Source: Scleroderma bovista
Taxonomy: Eukaryota > Basidiomycota > Agaricomycetes > Boletales > Sclerodermataceae
DNA length: 64,000 bases
Direction of reading: 5' to 3'
Assembly: GCA_037178675.1 (NCBI GenBank)
Contig: JAYMGJ010000736.1
Coordinates: 1-64,000 of the forward strand
Shown here in pieces: positions 28,348 through 40,895 of the stretch (position 1 is its first letter; every line of letters starts with the position of its first letter). The notes beneath the pieces were generated by a model. It saw nothing but the letters and a program-made list of their open reading frames with translations. It searched no databases and was not told the DNA's origin. The position numbers and the translations under genes were made by a program.

Positions 28348-30941
28348 ATGCCCAACCAGACGCCCGAAAACGTCGATGTTCTTGTTATTGGAGCTGGTCC
28401 TGCGGGACTGATGTGTAGCAATGCACTAGCTGCAGCGGGTGGCATTAAACTCAAGGTCGTTGATCAGAGGTGTGTCCGTCGTCCGACCTGATTAGGTCTT
28501 CGTATAGTCGGATATGTACCAAGAAATCTAGGCCTTCGAAAATTGCTCTTGGCCACGCTGATGGGATCCATCCAAGGACAATCGAAGTTTTACAAGTGAG
28601 TTTAAACAAGATTTGTTACATAGAGATTCAAGAGATTTCAGAGCTATGGCCTAACTGAACGACTGTTGGGTGAAGGAAACCAAATTCACATGCTAGTACG
28701 TCCTTGATCTCCTATATTCCACGCACACTCACCCAAATTGGGCACACACCTTAGTGCACTTATAATCCCAGGCCCAATGGCGAGATCGAGGTAAGTAAAC
28801 AATTTTCACGAGGAACTGAAAGTGCACTTAGCTTTTTAGCTCACTGGTCGTTCCTTTGACTGGATTGCACCAACTGCTCGTTATCCATTTACGGTGCGCA
28901 AGCTAAATATGAGGATTTTCAATTCCTTGACTCGCTATTATTCTAGGTTACTCTGCATCAAGGAATTATTGAAAGCATATTCATAGATTCTATGAGTCTG
29001 CACGATTTGAGAATAGACCGGCCTGTGAAACCATCCGCCATCAAATTTGTACGTGATCAGACCCCGTACCCTGTTAAGGTCAGTTTGTTCACTCAGTACA
29101 CTACACGCATTCTGAGAGACATGATAGGTTACGCTCGAACGTCTGGACGGGGCTACTGATGGAGAGAAGACGGAGGTAATCTATGCCAAGTATGTTATTG
29201 GTGCAGACGGTAAATAACGTCTCATTTTCTATCCACTTTGTATAAATAACGCTTTCTTTGAGGCGCGCATTCATGGGTACGCAAGTACTTCGGCATAGCA
29301 ATGGATGGGGATCGGTCAGGTCAGGCGGTTTTACTTTCGTAGGGTCCCAATGTGTCACGAAAGATAAATTAGATTCCGCATGGGGAGTCGTTGACATGAT
29401 GCTAGACACCAATTTCCCGGACATTCGCAATGCAACAGTTATCCATTCCACGAATGGATCATGCTTCGTTATCCCACGCGAAAATGACAAGGTCCGCTTG
29501 TACGTCGAGTTGTTGGACCAAGGCGTAGTTGATGCTGGTACCGGGAGAGTCGACAACACTCGCATGAGTCCGGAGAGAATTATCGAGGTGAGGATTCATT
29601 CTAAGGAATCTATTCATTATGAAATGACGATCATCAAGACGGCCAAGAAAATATTCCATCCATTTTATATCCGTCCTCTGACAGACGTCGAATGGTGGAC
29701 TATATACATCAGTACGTCCCATGAAGTCCACTCTAGCGTTGTTCAACATGTTCCTTGTCCAGTCGGTCAGCGTGTAGCATCCACATTTTCAGTCGGCGAG
29801 CGTGTTTTCATCGCTGGTGATGCGTGTCATACACATTCGCCCAAGGCAGGTTCGTGCAGGATGCAAGGGGCACTGAGCGATCACTTATATACTCTCAGGG
29901 CAGGGAATGAACGTGAGCATGAACGACACGCACAATCTAGGTGAGTGTATCTATTTTTGTTCAATCAGCTTTTCCCATTATGATCAGCATGGAAGATTGC
30001 GCAGGTTCTGAGGGGGTGGGCAGGCCCGTCGATCTTGAGGACTGTAGGTACCTTAAAAGTCTCCAGAGCGTCATTTCATGCGATCTTGATACAGTACGAG
30101 TCAGAGCGGAGGAAATATGCTCAAGACTTGATCGACTTTGATAAACAGTTCGCAGCCTTGTTCTCCAGTGAGCCGAAGACGTCGGAAAAGCTAGATGTTG
30201 AATCGCGTCAACAGATCATAAAGTACGCATGTCTCCTTTGTTAATGCTAATCCTTAGCGCACCATTTTATAGCGCATTCAAGACATCCGGCGATCTTATA
30301 AGCGGCGTGGGCGTGCACTACGAACCATCTGAAATTGTTAATATCAAGCACCAACAATGTGCCAGGCATCTTGTCATTGGACAGCGCATGCCTCCACAAA
30401 TATTTGTTCGCGCAGCGGATGCACGTCCAGTGGATATCCAAGATTTGCTTCCAGCCGATATCCGCTGGAAGATTCTCGTTTTCTTTGGCACTCTAGATGA
30501 GTCTCGGCTTCCAAGCGTCCAACTACTCGCCGAGAATTTGAACGAACCCACGAGCTTTCTTCGAAAGTATCCGGTAGATGGCCAAATTCCACAGATCTTT
30601 GACATCATTGCTATCATCGCCGGAAACAAGAGTACCTTTAATTATATGAATGTACCTGATTTCTTTCGATCTCATTGGTCAAAGTGAGGATTGGTTCTTT
30701 GGCTATGGAGAATTGACTAAGTCGTTGATGGTTTTAGGGTTCTGCTCGATGATACCGACGTCACCGGGACTAAGGGTGGTGGAGCATATGAGAGATTTGG
30801 TATCGATACCAAAGAGGTGACTTTTGTCGTTGTCCGGCCAGATGGGTATGTTGGGATGATCGCTCCGTCGTCTGCGTTACGGGACTTGGATAAGTACTTT
30901 GCATCTTTCTTGATCCCGCATACGCCCGATGTTAAATTGTA
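28348..30941 (+). CDS. FMO4: phenol 2-monooxygenase-like flavin hydroxylase
   Basis: ATG 28348 (MPNQTPENVDVLVIGAGPAG) to TAA 30939-30941, 16 exons, about 600 residues, open throughout. FAD motifs GAGPAG, VIGADG and [14 protein letters not shown] are intact. Two residues in otherwise constant segments differ from the other copies: GMNVSMND (Ala to Val) and RGWAGPSI (Arg to Gly). The C-terminal thioredoxin-like domain is complete. The intron at about 29589-29639 is 51 nt with an AAG acceptor and has no stop, so unspliced mRNA would add 17 residues. Adjacent to a duplicated leader, and shares a conversion-like tract with FMO3 (28879-29313). Likely role: NADPH/FAD aromatic ring hydroxylation, as for the other copies. 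Confidence 0.88.
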
Positions 30942-31586
30942 AAGGGAGTTTGGCAACAGGGTGAATGTGTATAGGAGTTCTGTGAGCGTCGTTTACTATT
31001 GTCTCGTGTTTTGGCCTGTGTTTCTTCGATTGATCTTTTGGCTCGTGCATTCATCCCGGTATGTTTGTAATAGGCTCATGCGTCCTCGCGATCAAGCCAA
31101 CGAGTGATCAATCGTGTTTTGTACTTACATCTCGTTTGTGTACATTAGTTGACTCGTGCTTCCTTTCAAATCCCACTGTTGTGCTTTGTCACACTTGGCT
31201 TCATTCGAAGTTCCTTCTTTCCTCGTGCAACGGCGCCTCAAGAAATAGCGGCTTTATACCGTCCAGTGCCGCTCCGGCAGCATTATTGATGAGTTCCGCC
31301 TAGGGTAGTGGAGAGTTTCTCCGTAGCATTGACAAGAACGTGGGGGATCAAGGCTTCGTGATCCACGTAAGATGCCTGCCCATGAAAAGCGTGCAGTACA
31401 CGAGACAGAAATGTACCTCATGTTGCTCGAATGGATGTCATGAGGCGTATACTAGGGATAAGTGACTGTACTTTGTTGGCTGAGCGACTATGTATTACAA
31501 TAACTTAAGCACGGAATTACAATACGGTAGGGGATCAAAGGGACAATATCCAGTTTGTCGTCTTGTGTTGGTTGAGTGGGGACATC
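30942..31586. other. No gene seen
   Basis: Downstream flank of FMO4 followed by sequence with only short unconvincing ORFs (for example 31061-31303). No repeat shared with other FMO flanks was noticed beyond the first few bases after the stop codon. Confidence 0.4.
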
Positions 31587-32204
31587 TCACGCACTATAGG
31601 GCCCAGATAGGGATTCAGGCAGAGAGGGAAGGGTCTTTTTTTTGCTCCGGAGCATTGGATGGGGCTCCGCTTCCTTGCATGGAATGACGTTCAGCGAGTT
31701 TCTGTGGAACTGGTCAATGACCAGGGGTGTAAGAGATACCAGAGGAAACCTACAGATTTGAGAGCTTCTGCTGCGTGTACTATTGAATCAAGCGTTGATT
31801 CGGACATGTCGATCATCTACCACAATCAAGTGAGCCAACACGCCTCGTATTAATATGTATTACCAGATACTCACAGCTTCGCTGACACGTTTCTGGAGGT
31901 TCCTCAGCCGTTCCTTGTTCTCGTCCCATTCTTGCTGGTTCCATCCAACTGTCCCATCAGAGGACGAGTTGGGTTTCCATGCCCATCGTCCTTCTCGCTC
32001 AGGGTATCCTCTCCGTTCACCGGAAGCTGGTTGGTCCTGCAGGGCAGCCCTGGGGTGGTTCCCAAGGACGCAGGGCCAGTATTGGGTGTGGTGGTCACGC
32101 ATGGCACGGGAATGATGCCACCATGTTGCGACACCTGCACCGATGACGAACCAAAAGATGCGGGATACGGGGCGGCGGAGGTATATGTGGGGGTAGTGTT
32201 GCAT
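31587..32204 (-). CDS. Small single-pass membrane protein, uncharacterised
   Basis: Three exons on the minus strand: 31875-32204, 31754-31816 and 31587-31709, all phase 0, with GTGAGT/GTAGGT donors and TAG/CAG acceptors, giving 171 residues. ATG 32204 is chosen because the upstream in-frame codon is GTG. After MQHYPHIYLRRPVSR comes one hydrophobic segment (IFWFVIGAGVATWW), then HHSRAMRDHH and a Trp/Glu/Arg-rich stretch (WNQQEWDENKERLRNLQKR) likely helical, then SEAMIDMSESTLDSIVHAAEALKS. The layout (Arg-Arg-Pro, short transmembrane helix with Trp-Trp-His, helical tail) resembles small mitochondrial or ER membrane proteins common in basidiomycetes, but I cannot name it. Confidence in the exon structure is moderate; the membrane segment is clear. 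Confidence 0.6.
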
Positions 32205-33215
32205 CACGTCAGTTGTGTTGGTGTGAGCGACGATTTGTTCAAGTAGATGTTAGTGAGTGTTCGAGAAAACGACATGGTGGTCCCCCTGGATTTATATACT
32301 AGATTGGATCATTGACGAAAGCGTTCGGCAGGATGGAACGCGTTTCGCGTGGGTTGTGCCGCTGCGACACATACGCCTAGGGGCTGCCGAGAAATCATGC
32401 CGTCTGACGTCAGCAGAACGGGACTTGCCGGTGGACTCCGGACTACGAAGTCGACGACCTCCTAGTGAGTGGGTAGGAGTCTGCTGCAGGTGTAACTCTC
32501 AGCCAATGGATGGTATTTCGACGGGGCAGGCAGGGGTGAGCGCTATTCTTTGGGCTCATCTGGGATATTACACCGCGTGATCAGCCCTCGAACCGGATCA
32601 AGGAGAATTGGCACCAGCGCTCCTGGCCATCATATTTGCTAGTGCATAGATGGTAAAGTATTGGCGCGCGGGTAACAAATTACAAGTTAGCTCCATTCAA
32701 CGGGTAGAATTGCTGAGGGACTCTTGTTTTCCTTTGAACGTGGCCGGAGTCCAAACGTTGTCCGACGCCTCCCAAGAGTCAAGGTTGCCGCGTTGCTCTC
32801 GGTGAATTGGCAGCAACCGCAGCGGCATCCCGCGACCGAAGAATTGAGTGTCGGATAGCAGAGCCCGGTACAGCAACTGGAGTGTCGATTACCCGCCAGC
32901 GCGGTGAGGGTCAAAGAACACACGGCACTGTCTGCATCTGATCTGGATGGAAGTCGACATTTCAGGATGTTTCAACTTGTTGTGTTGAGACGACGACGCG
33001 ATGGTTGCTGTCACGCGTGACACGGCACTCTGTCACGGTTGTCCATGTCACGCCGCCTCATCCACACTCCCCCTCTTCGAACTCCTTTGCGTGGGCCCTC
33101 GACTCGTTCAGAGACACAAAGCCCGTAGTCGAAACAGTCTCGTATGAACAAGCCCGTAAATCAGCGCTGTAGTTGCTGTTGATTCGTCTCGTCGACCAGC
33201 AGTCCTGGTCTCATC
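32205..33215. other. Intergenic region before the LIM-RhoGAP gene
   Basis: About 1 kb without a supported gene. It includes a small palindrome TCACGCGTGA (33011-33020) and CTCGTCGACCAGCAG shortly before the RhoGAP start. It must hold the promoters of two divergent genes; no factor site is claimed. Confidence 0.4.
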
Positions 33216-36200
33216 ATGACCTCTGAGTCTGATTCCGCTCGCACACGAAGAGACAACGACTACCCCTCTAGCCCTGGCTCTGCTCCATTCATAGGCTCCT
33301 CGCGTTTCCCCGATCGCCCAGCCCCAACAAGGGCATCCACTCTTGGCTCCACCCACGACCTCGGACGCCCAAATCTCGCAGCCAAACACGATCACGGTGC
33401 CCACGCTCGCAGCGACGATCTAAATCACTCCCACTCGAACAGGTACGACATGAATGGCATGCCAGGATCCCTGCCCCATTCCTCCTCCGCTTTCCTCTCC
33501 TCTGGCAGTCCTCCGTTATCAAACCACGTCACCAGGTCCCCGCCCTCCGAATGTGCACCCGAGAGGCCTCGGCGAAGAAGCGTTGCCTCTCAGTCGTCCG
33601 CCCATTCAAATTCGTCGTCGTCAAGTGGCCCAAACAAGGGTGGTGGTCCACTGACATCGACATCCTCCGCCACATCTACTAACCTCTCGTCCTCGTAAGT
33701 ATCGTCACTCATCTCCACAACATCGGGGCACTCGCTAGTGCCGACTCCCATTTGTCGATCTCGCAGCTTACGTTTATCCATATAGCCCATGTTCGGCCTG
33801 TGGGAACTCCATGCAAGGGGCATTCGTCCGTGCCCTTGGAACAGTCTTCCATCTCAACTGCTTCAAATGCTTGGTACGTGTGTTGTCCGTTTGCCTTCCA
33901 TATCTCAAATGGTTGATCTCTTGTTTCCTCTCAGGATTGTGGCGATGTCGTTGCATCAAAGTTTTTCCCCATCGACGGCCCCGACGGGAAACAACAACCA
34001 CTTTGTGAGAGGGACTATTTCCGTCGACTAAACCTCATCTGTGCAAAGTGCGGTCTCGCCTTACGAGGTAGCTACATTACGGCATGCAGTGAGTCCTTGG
34101 ATCAGGTCCCCTTGTCTTCATGGCTTACACGGCGATCAGACAAGAAATACCACGTCGAGCATTTCACCTGCTCCCTCTGTCCAACACTGTTTGGCCCCCA
34201 AGATTCATATTACGAACACGATGGGGACGTTTACTGCCACTTCCATTATTCCACGCGGTTCGCGACCAAGTGTGCGGGGTGCAGCAGCGCAATTTTGAAA
34301 CAGTTTGTGGAAATTAATCGGAACATGCGGGACGAATGTTGGCACCCCGAATGTTACATGATTAACAAGGTGCGTCCCCACGCGCGTAACCGTCCCTGTA
34401 CATTGGTGATGTTCAAGCGGGGGCGCAGTTCTGGAATGTCAAAGTCGTCTCGCGGAGGTCGAGCGGATCCATATCCGATGGATCGGAGCTCGAGCCCTCG
34501 TACATCGAGGAGGAAAAGCGAGAGACACCAACCTCATTGAAGGAGAAACAGGTTCAGATGGAACAATTGGTTTACCGTATTTGGACGTACGTTCCGCTAT
34601 TGCTTTACACGTCCATCTATTAATGATTGCCCGAACGGACACAGGGTGCTTTCCGCATTCGAGGAATCGAGCGCTGCCTGCATATCGGACATGCTGCGCC
34701 AAGTCAGCAGCGGGCAGTATCTCGATGCCATCAGGATGGCGGAGAAATTTATATTGCATGTGGAAGTCCTTTTTGGGACTATCGACGACCTTGAGTACTA
34801 TTCTGCGAGGCTGAACTTGAAGGGTATGTTCCGTCCTCGCTGTGGTTTTTGAACAATCCTCGCTTACTTTTCATACAAAGGCATGTCCCATGTTCGCGAA
34901 GCTCGTATGCTCTGTCGGAAAACAGTTGACCTGTTTACACTCTTGTCGCGCACGCAAGAGGCTGGTTCGCGGCGGATAGGCATGACACAAGAATTGCTGG
35001 CACTTGTGACAGGGATAGCCCACTATCTAAAGATCCTCATCCGGATCGCGCTGACTGGGGCATTAAAACTGGAACAAGAGCAGAGTGTGCGGGAGGCGAT
35101 GCCATCTTTCCTCGACAAGCTCCATCTTCTAGCTGTGCAGAGTGGTGACCCAGATGCTCGCCGGCTGATCAAAAATGGAAGTGGCGAGGTTGTGGGGCAA
35201 AATGGGACTGTTGGGAATATGTGCACACACGGGGTCACTTACGGCTACAGGAGCCTCGCTCCTGAGCTCGCGGGCGAGTCGCCGTTCTCGATGACGTTGC
35301 CGTCTCGGCTCTCGGTCAACCATCCTCCATCCGACCGCTGTGTCAAGTGCACGCAGGCAGTGGAAGAGGATTGTGTCAGGCTTGGGACGTACCAGCGGTG
35401 GCACTCGCATTGTTTGCAGTGCAATGCATGCGGCAAAGCTGCCGCGGTGCCTGTCCCGAAGGAGCCGACGCCACCCAAGCTTACGGATGAGAAAGAGAAA
35501 GAAAAGGACAAGGAGAAAAGCGAGAAGGACCTTTCCAAGTCCTCTGCTGTCAGACGACCTCCTGCCAATGTGGGCATATTTGCTTATGAGGTCGACTCTG
35601 TCAAAGACGTTCCACCATTTGGAGAAGTTCCTTCCGTGATCCTGTGCACCGATCACGCCCATTCAGCCTGCCGTAGCGGGTTCCAACCGGTGTCGAGACT
35701 AGAGCAGTATGCATTCCTATTGAATATTGCTCTTCGGCGTCTGTACCTGGTCTTGAAGCAGCAGGGTGTGATTCCACTTTCCCCGGGTATGTATCTTTCC
35801 TTCCCTTCCGTCCGCGCGTTGTTCTCAGGTATTTTCCACCCAGTCGCATCAACAACCTCTAGCATCAAGTCTGGCGAGCAGGATCCGTATCGTAACTCGG
35901 GCGACATCATGCGCATGAAATCCGTCCATCTCGATCGCAAACTCTCTGCGACGGCCCGCCTGCCCAAGAGGTCGACAATCGTGGAAAGCCCTGCCGGCAG
36001 GACAGTCCATCCATCAGAACCTTCCGCGAGCGCGCAGCGCGCCACCCCACAAGAAGCCATCAAGTCTCCTCAACCACAGCGCGGCCCGCCACTAACGCTC
36101 ATCCCGGGTCGACAACCTTCCCAACCCGGATCGTCTTCGGGTTCGCTCCCTCCATCCCGTAATCAGCTTCGATCTCCCGGTACACTGGACACGAATGTAC

Positions 36201-37951
36201 AAGGGCAGCAATCGAGCAGGCCCAATCTTATTCGCAAGAACACAGAGGTGAAGATCGTAGATGACTCTGCGCCCAATTCGCCCTCTGCCGCGCCGGAAGA
36301 TTCGCCGATGCACGTTCCAGACGACGGGATCACCCTCGCGGATATCCCACAGCTTGTGGAGGCGGCACAGGCACGCGAACAGCAACGCTCATTACCGCGA
36401 CAGAGCACGGTGCCGCATATCTCGGAACTAAACGCGCTCGAGCTTGCGATCGTAAAGCACCTTGCGCTGTTGGCTCTATTGCGATCCCCGATTAGGGAAC
36501 AGGTGGACTTAGATGAGATATTGGAGTTGATCGAGACAAAGAAGAGCGGGTTTTGGAATAAGCTGTTTAAAGCGGGAGATAAGAAGAACGTCAAGAAGAA
36601 GGGTATGTCTTTTCCTTTGGAGGGTATGCGTTCATCGCGCTGATGGTGGTTGGGTTTGTAGGTGTTTTCGGTATTCCTTTGGAACTTCTGGTGGAGCGGG
36701 AAGGGTGTGATTCGTTACATGGGGCTTCACGGGAGACGCTGAGAGTGCCGAGTTTCATCGATGACGTGGTCTCTGCCATGCGGCAAATGGGTACGTGGTG
36801 ACTATGACTCTGTCAATTGATACGTGGCTGAGTGACGTATCGCAGACATGTCCATCGAAGGCATATTCCGGCGGAACGGTAACATCAGACGATTGAAGGA
36901 TCTCACTGAGGCCATCGACCATGACCCCTCTTCTGTCGACCTCACGCAAGATAATCCTGTGCAACTTGCTGCGTTACTGAAGAAGTTCTTGCGAGATTTG
37001 CCAGAGCCTCTTATGACGTATAAACTCCACCGACTGCTCATTCAATCACATTGTAAGTCCTTTGATTCCGTGGAGTTGCACATCTGTCTCACTAGTTTGG
37101 TGTGTACAGCGCTTCCTGCAGAGAGTGAACGACGGCGGATCCTCCATCTAGTGTCGTTGCTATTACCCAAGAGCCATCGCGACACGATGGAGGTGTTGTT
37201 CGTGTTCCTGAAGTGGGTCGCCTCGTTTGCCCACATGGATGAGTCGACGGGGAGCAAGATGGACCTGCAGAACCTGGCGACTGTCATTTGCCCAAGCATC
37301 CTCTACTCACGAGGGCGGGATGCAGTTCGGGACGAGAGCTTTGGTGCAATCCGGGTGGTGACATCTCTTCTGGAGAACCAAGACGAGTTCTACACGGTCC
37401 CTGAGGAGTTCATTCCCGCATTGCGCGACCAAGACTACTTCTCGAATAGCATGGAGCTGCCGAGCAAGGAGTTTATGAAGAAGTGCGACATGTACATGCG
37501 TATGAAAGCGAATGTAAACGGGCGGCAGCCGCCACCGTCGTCATCGACGCCATCCGTGTCGACGCCAAGACCGCCACCCGAGCGGCCGCAGCTGATGACA
37601 GCGTCAAGCGACATGCAAATACGGAATGGAAGACAGCAGTCGCCTCATTCGCACGGATCACACCCTGCGATGCCGTACCCGTCGCCTATCCACCCCACGT
37701 CGCTCTCCCAGGGAGCGATGATGCTGCAGTCGCAGCAGCCGTTGCAGCAGCAGCAAATACCCCGGAGCCAGCAGCCGCAGCCGCCACCTCAGGACCAGGA
37801 CTGGGTTATCCCGCAGCGGCCGAGTGCTACACCGACGCCCTCGCCAGGAGGACGGCCGATGTCGTATGCACAGCCGCGATCTAGCAGTGAGCCTGTGCAT
37901 AATGGGTCGCCAAACGGCCACCACGCAGCACCGATTCGTCAGCGTCCGTGA
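33216..37951 (+). CDS. LIM-domain Rho GTPase-activating protein
   Basis: Regulator of Rho-family GTPases in cell polarity and cell-wall growth (Rga1/Rga2 type of yeasts). Exon 1 (ATG 33216) encodes a Ser/Pro-rich disordered N-terminus. The next exons form two LIM zinc domains: CSACGNSMQGAFVRAL...CFKCLDCGDVV...CERDYF, and CAKCGLALRGSYITACNKKYH...CSLC...CHFHYSTRF with CAGCSSAI continuing. A third cysteine pattern, CVKCTQAVEEDCVRLGTY then CLQCNACG, lies at 35337-35430, followed by a Lys/Glu-rich and a Ser/Pro-rich linker. The C-terminal RhoGAP domain starts VFGIPLELLVEREG (36663) and includes the arginine finger in GIFRRNGNIRRL, the LKKFLRDLPEPLM motif and LATVICPSILY. The tail is Gln/Pro-rich, ending at TGA 37949-37951. 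About ten introns. At 35788-35829 a 42-nt in-frame segment with GTATGT and TCAG ends may be an optional intron. Confidence 0.92.
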
Positions 37952-38392
37952 CTGGGCGTGGTTGTGTAGGGTGTACCGGTTCTTTGGTCTTTTCTTGCTC
38001 ATTGCGCTACCCTGACTTTGCTATCTATCCGCCCTGCAAGCACATGCTGACACGACGTTCGTTTCCCGAGCTATTATCATCCCTTCCTCGTCCTTCCCTA
38101 TCGCTGCCATTGGTTGCCCTTTATCGTTTGATCTCGAGCAAATATCTGTAGTTTACCGTAGCCATACTTAGCTCTTTTTTTCTTTCACTTCCCTGGATTT
38201 TTCCCTTACGTCTACTCTCGCGCTCAAGTATCAAACAGCCCAACAGTCGAACGTTCTCCAATTACTATCCCTCTCTCTCTTCTCTTCTCTTGGCAGTAAT
38301 ACTCATTATACCCCGCGCATCCGAAATGTACTCATTTTTTTTGAAGCTTTCTTGACTCGCGTACACTTGCAAAGACGATAGACTCTTATTTA

Positions 38393-39440
<1,048 letters not shown>

Positions 39441-39796
39441 GGTGCCAGTCGTGGAGTGTGCTCGAGGCTGTCTTGGATGGCGATGAGCGAGTTGTTTGGC
39501 TTGGTTGGGGGCGAGGACGACAATTAGGCAAGTGTGGCTGAACCTTGTTTGGGTGGAACTGTACAGTTGTGCGCCTCCGGGGTCGAGGATCATAGTGACT
39601 TGGGTACACTTTTTCATCATATCGTCGGATAGAATCCACAGGTCTTCCCATCGAGGATTAAAGGTGCGTTCCACATCATCTCTGGGAGGGCTCACACATA
39701 AACCGCGCACATAGTGATTTGTGGCTGCCGTATACACTAACTCTACAAAGTAGGTGGTGACGATGGGCCCGCTTCTCATTCTGACCGGGATATTAG
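39441..39796. promoter_or_regulatory. Shared promoter of RPS15 and RPP2
   Basis: 356 bp between the divergent start codons of two ribosomal protein genes, so co-expression from a bidirectional promoter is likely. Sequence just before the RPP2 ATG (GATATTAG) looks like a splice acceptor, so RPP2 may have a 5' UTR intron. I cannot assign a named ribosomal-gene box. Confidence 0.6.
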
Positions 39797-40292
39797 ATGC
39801 GTCATCTCGCTGCATACTTGCTTCTCCAAATTGGCGGCAACGCCTCCCCTACTGCCGAGGACGTGAAGGGCGTCCTCGCCTCTGTCGGTATTGAGGCCGA
39901 CGATGAACGTCTGGAGAAATTGATTGCTGAGCTCGACGGCAAGGACGTCAATGCTGTGAGTAGCATGTATGCCAATCTTCCGAGCACGCGTTTACCATTG
40001 GCCATAGCTCATCGCCGAGGGTTCAGCCAAACTGTCTTCTGTAAGTGCAAAGATGATCATGCCGTGCGCAGGCCCTCAACTCGTCGGCAGGTTCCCTCTG
40101 GTGGTGGTGGTGGTGGTGGTGCAGCGGCGCCCGCAGCTGCTGCTGGGGGTGCAGCACCCGCTGCGGCGGAAGAAGAGAAGGAGGAGAAGAAAGAGGACAA
40201 GGTAAGGTTCCGTTATCGGGTTAGGTTCACGATTGCTGAGCGGCGCGCAGGAAGAATCCGACGACGACATGGGCTTTGGTCTGTTCGATTAA
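39797..40292 (+). CDS. RPP2: 60S acidic ribosomal protein P2
   Basis: Four exons (39797-39955, 40008-40040, 40091-40201, 40251-40292) give 114 residues. The N-terminal dimerisation domain reads [20 protein letters not shown], then [48 protein letters not shown] Gly/Ala hinge ([20 protein letters not shown]) and a Glu/Lys region lead to the C-terminal tail [13 protein letters not shown], the signature that binds elongation factors on the ribosomal stalk. The MRxLAAYLLL start identifies P2 rather than P1. Divergent from RPS15. Confidence 0.95.
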
Positions 40293-40895
40293 ACGTAGTC
40301 GTAGTGTACAAGGAATCTGTTTATGGGAATGTTCCGGCGGCACCTATTGCATCCGCGTGGCAGGGTTACCGTCGGCAGCCTCGCGGCAAAGTGCGAGATC
40401 AAACCTTGAGGCGATAAGTCGGCGAAAATAAATATTTTGCAAGGGGCGCGGTGTCAAACAGATGCCGCAGGCCAAAAAGCCACCGGGCCGAAGAAGGTCT
40501 AGCGGGAATGTCCGGACGCCGCCGGCGGGGGGTCGACTCGAGTGATCTGCGCGTGCTAGAAATGCTGTGACCTCGACCGTACACAAACGCATCTCCCCTC
40601 CTCTCCACCAGCATCGTCGCCCTCGTCGCCACACACATCGCTGGCCCACCCCCGCCATCGTCGCAGTCGCCCCCCTCGCCGATACCGACCTCGCCCTCAG
40701 CCTGCTCGATAGGTCCTCCGGGTTATATATTGACTCCCTGTCGCGCTCGTCCCCTGCGCGTCTCGCTGCAGCCATCAGCCGGTGCGCGGCTCACACCTAG
40801 CCAGTCGATTGCGCATCTTTCCGCCCCCGCGTGCTGCTCCGCCCCGTGTCTGTATATGAATTACCGCACATATCGACTCTCGTGCTGATATTCAA
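40293..40895. other. Intergenic region before the Zn2Cys6 factor
   Basis: Downstream of RPP2 and upstream of the transcription-factor gene. GC-rich with CCGCCGGCG-type runs near 40515-40530; open frames here (40344-40800, both strands) look like composition artefacts. No gene supported. Confidence 0.4.

Noticed and set aside
31932..32246. Plus-strand ORF opposite the small membrane protein gene
   Set aside because: The minus strand has three phase-compatible exons with good splice sites and a clear membrane helix; the plus frame has neither.
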